Assembly: GCA_002348465.1 (NCBI GenBank)
Contig: DEBI01000108.1
Location: 1 to 8,519, forward strand
Source: Gemmatimonadales bacterium UBA2960
GTDB taxonomy: Bacteria; Gemmatimonadota; Gemmatimonadetes; Longimicrobiales; Gaopeijiaceae
Direction: 5' to 3'
DNA length: 8,519 bases
Made by a program: the position numbers and the translations under genes. This document shows, in pieces, positions 6,166-8,519 of this stretch (the first letter of the stretch is position 1; each line of letters starts with the position of its first letter). The notes under the pieces were generated by a model, which did not search any database, had not been told where the DNA came from, and worked only from the letters and a program-made list of their open reading frames with translations.

Positions 6166-6579
6166 ATGGAAGTTGACCTAGCACTGCTCGCTGATGCCGC
6201 AACGATAGACGGGTCAGGAAAGCTCAACATACTAGGGATCTTTGATCGTCTAGGGACGGGGGCATTTCCAACGCGGCATCCTCGGATGGCGCTTGTGCTC
6301 CGCTTTTCTGCCGGGGTGCATGAGGTGGGAAAGCACGAGATTGAGATAGTGCTCAAGGCACCCGATGGGGGTGAGGTGGTGCGGATTGATGGTGAGATGA
6401 ACCTGGCAGCAGGGCCCGGTCAGGTATCCAGCGGAGTGCTTGTTCCGCATGTGCTTAATTTGGATGGACTAGTTTTCCCTGTGCCTGGCCCTTACGCCTT
6501 TGACGTAAGTGTGGATGGTAAGCACCATGTGCTGATCCCACTTACCGTAGACGGACCGACAAAGACGGCGCAGGCATAA
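6166..6579 (+). CDS. DUF6941-like protein of unknown function
   Basis: This 137-aa soluble protein begins MEVDLALLADAATID, continues GKLNILGIFDRLG and FPTRHPRMALVLRF, and ends with a PGPYAFDVSVDGKHHVLIPLTV segment. That combination (LLADAA, a LNILG-FD turn, then a FP-x-x-H-P-x-MALVLRF strand) is the pattern I associate with the DUF6941 family, small beta-sandwich proteins without a known function. The protein is predicted to be almost entirely beta strands, with no signal peptide, membrane span or obvious catalytic residue. The gene lies 20 nt after the CPBP stop with only a weak GGGA as a ribosome binding site, and is followed on the same strand by two more small genes. The family name is from memory and the role is unknown. 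Confidence 0.72.
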   Translation: MEVDLALLADAATIDGSGKLNILGIFDRLGTGAFPTRHPRMALVLRFSAGVHEVGKHEIEIVLKAPDGGEVVRIDGEMNLAAGPGQVSSGVLVPHVLNLDGLVFPVPGPYAFDVSVDGKHHVLIPLTVDGPTKTAQA

Positions 6580-6652
6580 TGAACACTGTATGCAGAAATC
6601 TCAAAACGACTCCCACGGTAAGAAGAGACCGAGACATATTCCGGAGGTCCGG

Positions 6653-7075
6653 ATGATTCTACACCTGAACTTCGAGGAGTTGACCTCTCTTAGGGTGGGC
6701 GTCGAAAGTGTTCTGGAGTCTGCCGAGATGGTTGGCATACCGGGGAGCGCCTTGAACGAAGAGCTACTTAGTGTAGAGGCGCTGCACTCACGGCTCTCCG
6801 GCGACCTTTCTTTGGAGACCTTAGAAGATCTCGCTATGGTCAAAGCCGCAGTAAGTACGATCGTTGCGAGGCTCCGCGTCAATATGGAAACGCGTGTACT
6901 GAGTGCTTATCCCGCGGATACGGAAGCAGTAGAAGCTTACTTTGACTATGCGCACTGCCTTGCCGTAGCTCATCGAATCAAGATGAAAGAGGCTGAAATG
7001 GAGGGAATGATTGAGCTTGTGACTGCCTCGCCGGTAACCCCCGAGGCAGCCAAAACGTTTGACTTCCCGGACTGA
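6653..7075 (+). CDS. Hypothetical helical protein, 140 aa, unrecognised
   Basis: I do not recognise this protein. It is soluble and mainly helical, with an N-terminal acidic helix (NFEELTSLRVGVESVLESAE), a leucine-rich middle (LETLEDLAMVKAAVSTIVARL) and a second helical block FDYAHCLAVAHRIKMKEAEMEGMIEL, ending in FDFPD. ATG 6653 was chosen because GGAGG (6643-6647) precedes it at 5 nt, the clearest ribosome binding site of this gene group. An in-frame ATG at 6590 would add 21 basic residues but has no Shine-Dalgarno; it would be a charged tail unlike the rest. The TPR gene begins 4 nt after its stop, so the two are probably translated from one mRNA, perhaps as partners. No function can be assigned. 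Confidence 0.62.
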   Translation: MILHLNFEELTSLRVGVESVLESAEMVGIPGSALNEELLSVEALHSRLSGDLSLETLEDLAMVKAAVSTIVARLRVNMETRVLSAYPADTEAVEAYFDYAHCLAVAHRIKMKEAEMEGMIELVTASPVTPEAAKTFDFPD

Positions 7076-7079
7076 AGAG

Positions 7080-7394
7080 ATGGGAGCGGCAGATCGACTT
7101 TCAGCGCTTGAACGCATGGTCTCTGATCGTCCGGATGACTTGCGGCTGAGGTTTGGACTGGCTCTAGAGTATTTGAACGTTGGTCGAACCGAGGACGCGG
7201 TGAGTGAGCTTAGGCTCTATTTGAATCGGACGGATGATGAGGGTAATGGGTGGGGCCGCTTGGGTTCAGCGTTGCTGGAACTCGGGCGCGACTCCGAAGC
7301 TCGCGAGGCCTATGAGAAAGGGATCGCTTCGGCACTCCGACACGGTCATCCGACGATGGCTGACGAGTTCACCGCTCTGCTGCAAGACATCTAA
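7080..7394 (+). CDS. Small tetratricopeptide-repeat (TPR) protein
   Basis: This 104-aa soluble protein has two clear TPR units: residues 20-53 (LRLRFGLALEYLNVGRTEDA...) and 54-87 (GWGRLGSALLELGRDSEAREAYEKG), each with the usual small-large pattern (W/L-G-Y/A-A) and a linking turn. A short C-terminal helix (ADEFTALLQDI) probably caps the array. TPRs are helical scaffolds that bind other proteins; with only two repeats it would be an adaptor rather than an enzyme. ATG 7080 is preceded by GAAGAG and lies 4 nt after the preceding stop; an in-frame TTG at 7059 would overlap that gene. Which partner it binds is not visible; the preceding helical protein is the simplest guess. It is the last gene before gyrA. 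Confidence 0.8.
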   Translation: MGAADRLSALERMVSDRPDDLRLRFGLALEYLNVGRTEDAVSELRLYLNRTDDEGNGWGRLGSALLELGRDSEAREAYEKGIASALRHGHPTMADEFTALLQDI

Positions 7395-7531
7395 CTGAGA
7401 GGCGGAGGGAGTGCTCAGCCCGCTAGTAGCAGTACGTGGATTCCCGTTGGCAACCGCGATTTAGGAGAGCTTTCAAAGGGCGACCCAACAGCGGGAACAG
7501 ACAAGTTTTACTGAGTGCGATTGGGAAGCCT

Positions 7532-7560
7532 GTGACGACCGGGTTGCGGCTCCTTCTAAT
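7532..7560 (+). promoter_or_regulatory. Candidate sigma-70-type promoter for gyrA
   Basis: GTGACG (7532-7537, four of six matches to TTGACA) is followed after a 17-bp spacer by TCTAAT (7555-7560, five of six matches to TATAAT, but lacking the important A at position two). It is the best pair I found by eye in the leader and would give a gyrA transcript with roughly 100 nt of 5' untranslated sequence. Because one key base is missing, this is a candidate only. Confidence 0.3.
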
Positions 7561-7597
7561 TTCATAGAGTCTAGGGTCGCGGCGTGGATGTTTCGCC

Positions 7598-7609
7598 CGA
7601 GAGCTCTCG
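7598..7609. repeat. 12-bp perfect palindrome in the gyrA leader
   Basis: CGAGAGCTCTCG reads identically on both strands and lies 57 bp before the gyrA start, between the candidate promoter and the hairpin. As DNA it could be a dimeric-protein binding site; as RNA it can only fold into a four-base-pair stem. Nothing in the sequence identifies a binding protein, and chance is possible. Confidence 0.4.
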
Positions 7610-7621
7610 CGCCCGTCCAAT

Positions 7622-7648
7622 GCGCGGCTCAAGCCGCGCTCCCTTTTA
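7622..7648 (+). promoter_or_regulatory. GC-rich hairpin followed by a short T run upstream of gyrA
   Basis: GCGCGGC (7622-7628) and GCCGCGC (7633-7639) form a seven-pair stem around the loop TCAA, followed by TCCCTTTTA. This resembles a weak intrinsic terminator. It could end read-through from the TPR operon or act as an attenuator of gyrA, since the gyrA ribosome binding site is only about 18 nt further. The T run is short and interrupted, so strong termination is not expected. Confidence 0.4.
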
Positions 7649-7665
7649 CCCGGTTTGGAGTAGGA

Positions 7666-8519
7666 ATGGCCACGGCCTACACACGGGAGCGAATTTTGGC
7701 ACGCAGTCTCGAAGCTGAGATGCGTGAATCGTTCCTTGATTATTCAATGTCCGTCATTGTGCAGCGCGCTTTGCCGGATGTCCGCGATGGACTAAAGCCA
7801 GTGCATAGGCGAATCCTATACGCCATGCATGAAATGGGGCTAACCCCCGATCGTCCGTACAAGAAGAGTGCGGCAGTTGTGGGTGACGTTCTAGGCAAGT
7901 TCCATCCTCATGGCGACAGCGCCGTCTATGACGCCCTAGTGCGGATGGTTCAGGAGTTTTCCTTGCGGAATCCTCTCGTTGATGGGCAGGGGAATTTCGG
8001 CTCCATAGACGGTGATCCAGCGGCGGCCTACCGGTACACGGAGGCCCGGTTATCGTCGATTTCCTTGGAACTGCTCGACGAGATTGAGAAGGAAACCGTT
8101 GACTTTCAGCCAAATTTCGATGACCAGAGGGAGGAGCCGTCCGTTCTCCCGAGTCGCTTTCCGAATCTTCTGGTAAACGGTTCTTCTGGGATCGCTGTTG
8201 GGATGAGCACGAATGTGCCGCCACATAATTTACCTGAGATCGCGGCAGGCGTCCGGCAACTGGTGGTGGACCCTGATTGCTCGGTCGAAGACTTGATGCG
8301 GCACATTCCTGGGCCGGATTTCCCGACCGCCGGATTCGTAGTGGGGCGTGAGGGCATCGAGAAGATGTATAGGGAAGGGCGAGGCCGGATTGTAATGAGA
8401 GCTCGGGTTGCGAAGGAGGCGCTGAGGGGTGGAAAGGAGCAGCTCGTGGTCACGGAGCTTCCGTATGCTGTGAACAAGACGAAGGTTATTCAGCAGATCG
8501 CCGGGCTCGCGAAAAAGGG
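7666..8519 (+). CDS. gyrA: DNA gyrase subunit A (N-terminal 284 residues; continues past the window)
   Basis: GyrA is the cleavage-religation subunit of type II topoisomerase gyrase, which introduces negative supercoils into DNA as an A2B2 complex. The start shows DYSMSVIVQRALPDVRDGLKPVHRRIL (25-51), then KKSAAVVGDVLGKFHPHGDSAVYDALVRM, GNFGSIDGDPAAAYRYTEARL and GIAVGMSTNVPPHNL. Arg123 and Tyr124 correspond to the catalytic Arg121/Tyr122 of E. coli. The quinolone-target region keeps Ser85 and Asp89 (E. coli Ser83 and Asp87), the sensitive state. AAAYRYTE differs from the enteric AAAMRYTE by one residue. ATG 7666 is preceded by GGAG (7657-7660) at 5 nt; the frame is open upstream to a TAG at 7462, but an extension is unlike the family. 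gyrB is not in the window. The visible 284 codons end with the sequence. Confidence 0.97.
   Translation, partial: MATAYTRERILARSLEAEMRESFLDYSMSVIVQRALPDVRDGLKPVHRRILYAMHEMGLTPDRPYKKSAAVVGDVLGKFHPHGDSAVYDALVRMVQEFSLRNPLVDGQGNFGSIDGDPAAAYRYTEARLSSISLELLDEIEKETVDFQPNFDDQREEPSVLPSRFPNLLVNGSSGIAVGMSTNVPPHNLPEIAAGVRQLVVDPDCSVEDLMRHIPGPDFPTAGFVVGREGIEKMYREGRGRIVMRARVAKEALRGGKEQLVVTELPYAVNKTKVIQQIAGLAKK

Noticed and set aside
7411..7464. A 17-codon frame starting at GTG after a GGAGG.
   Set aside because: The spacing is only 2 nt, the peptide is very short and has no recognisable family; it may be chance.
7465..7665. N-terminal extension of gyrA, since the frame is open to a TAG at 7462.
   Set aside because: The upstream residues do not resemble any GyrA, and ATG 7666 has a GGAG at proper spacing and gives the normal family N-terminus.
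7395..7665. A tRNA or other structured RNA gene in the leader region.
   Set aside because: No T-loop consensus or cloverleaf was found on either strand by eye; only the short hairpin and palindrome stand out.

Overview
This is a stretch of an ordinary bacterial chromosome, ending inside DNA gyrase subunit A. Gene style (short gaps, 4-8 bp start/stop overlaps, moderately high GC) and the gyrA protein (an AAAYRYTE catalytic segment, a Gemmatimonadota-like flavour) suggest a Gemmatimonadota or related Gram-negative lineage. That placement is an impression from memory, not a computed phylogeny. No IS element, CRISPR array, prophage gene, rRNA or tRNA was seen.

Region 1 (1-2142, + strand) is the distal part of a phenylacetyl-CoA epoxidase (paa) operon. 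It holds the C-terminal half of PaaA, the DUF59 half of PaaD, PaaB, PaaC, and then a small zinc-ribbon protein matching the C-terminal half of PaaD. In Escherichia coli PaaD is one two-domain protein; here its halves flank paaB and paaC. PaaC also carries what looks like a full ferritin-type diiron ligand set, which I do not expect in a purely structural PaaC. After the zinc-ribbon gene comes an 11-codon reading frame with a good Shine-Dalgarno and the same ATGGCTGA coupling used elsewhere here; it looks like the start of a lost next operon gene.

Region 2 (2174-3876) holds three genes I do not recognise: a 190-aa protein (- strand), a probable lipoprotein (+ strand) divergent from it, and a small 105-aa protein (- strand) convergent with the lipoprotein.

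Region 3 (3895-6145, + strand) is a group II PLP-dependent amino-acid decarboxylase (aromatic-L-amino-acid decarboxylase-like, all key residues present), whose stop overlaps the start of a CPBP-family intramembrane metalloprotease.

Region 4 (6166-7394, + strand) is a run of small soluble proteins: a DUF6941-like beta-rich protein, an unknown helical protein and a two-repeat TPR protein, probably co-transcribed.

Region 5 (7395-8519) is a 271-bp leader with a candidate promoter, a 12-bp palindrome and a GC-rich hairpin, followed by the first 284 codons of gyrA with an unmutated quinolone-target region.

Possible cooperation: PaaA/B/C form the epoxidase that activates phenylacetyl-CoA and the two PaaD pieces probably supply its metal centre. 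The decarboxylase could feed the same pathway through phenylethylamine, but that link is inference only.
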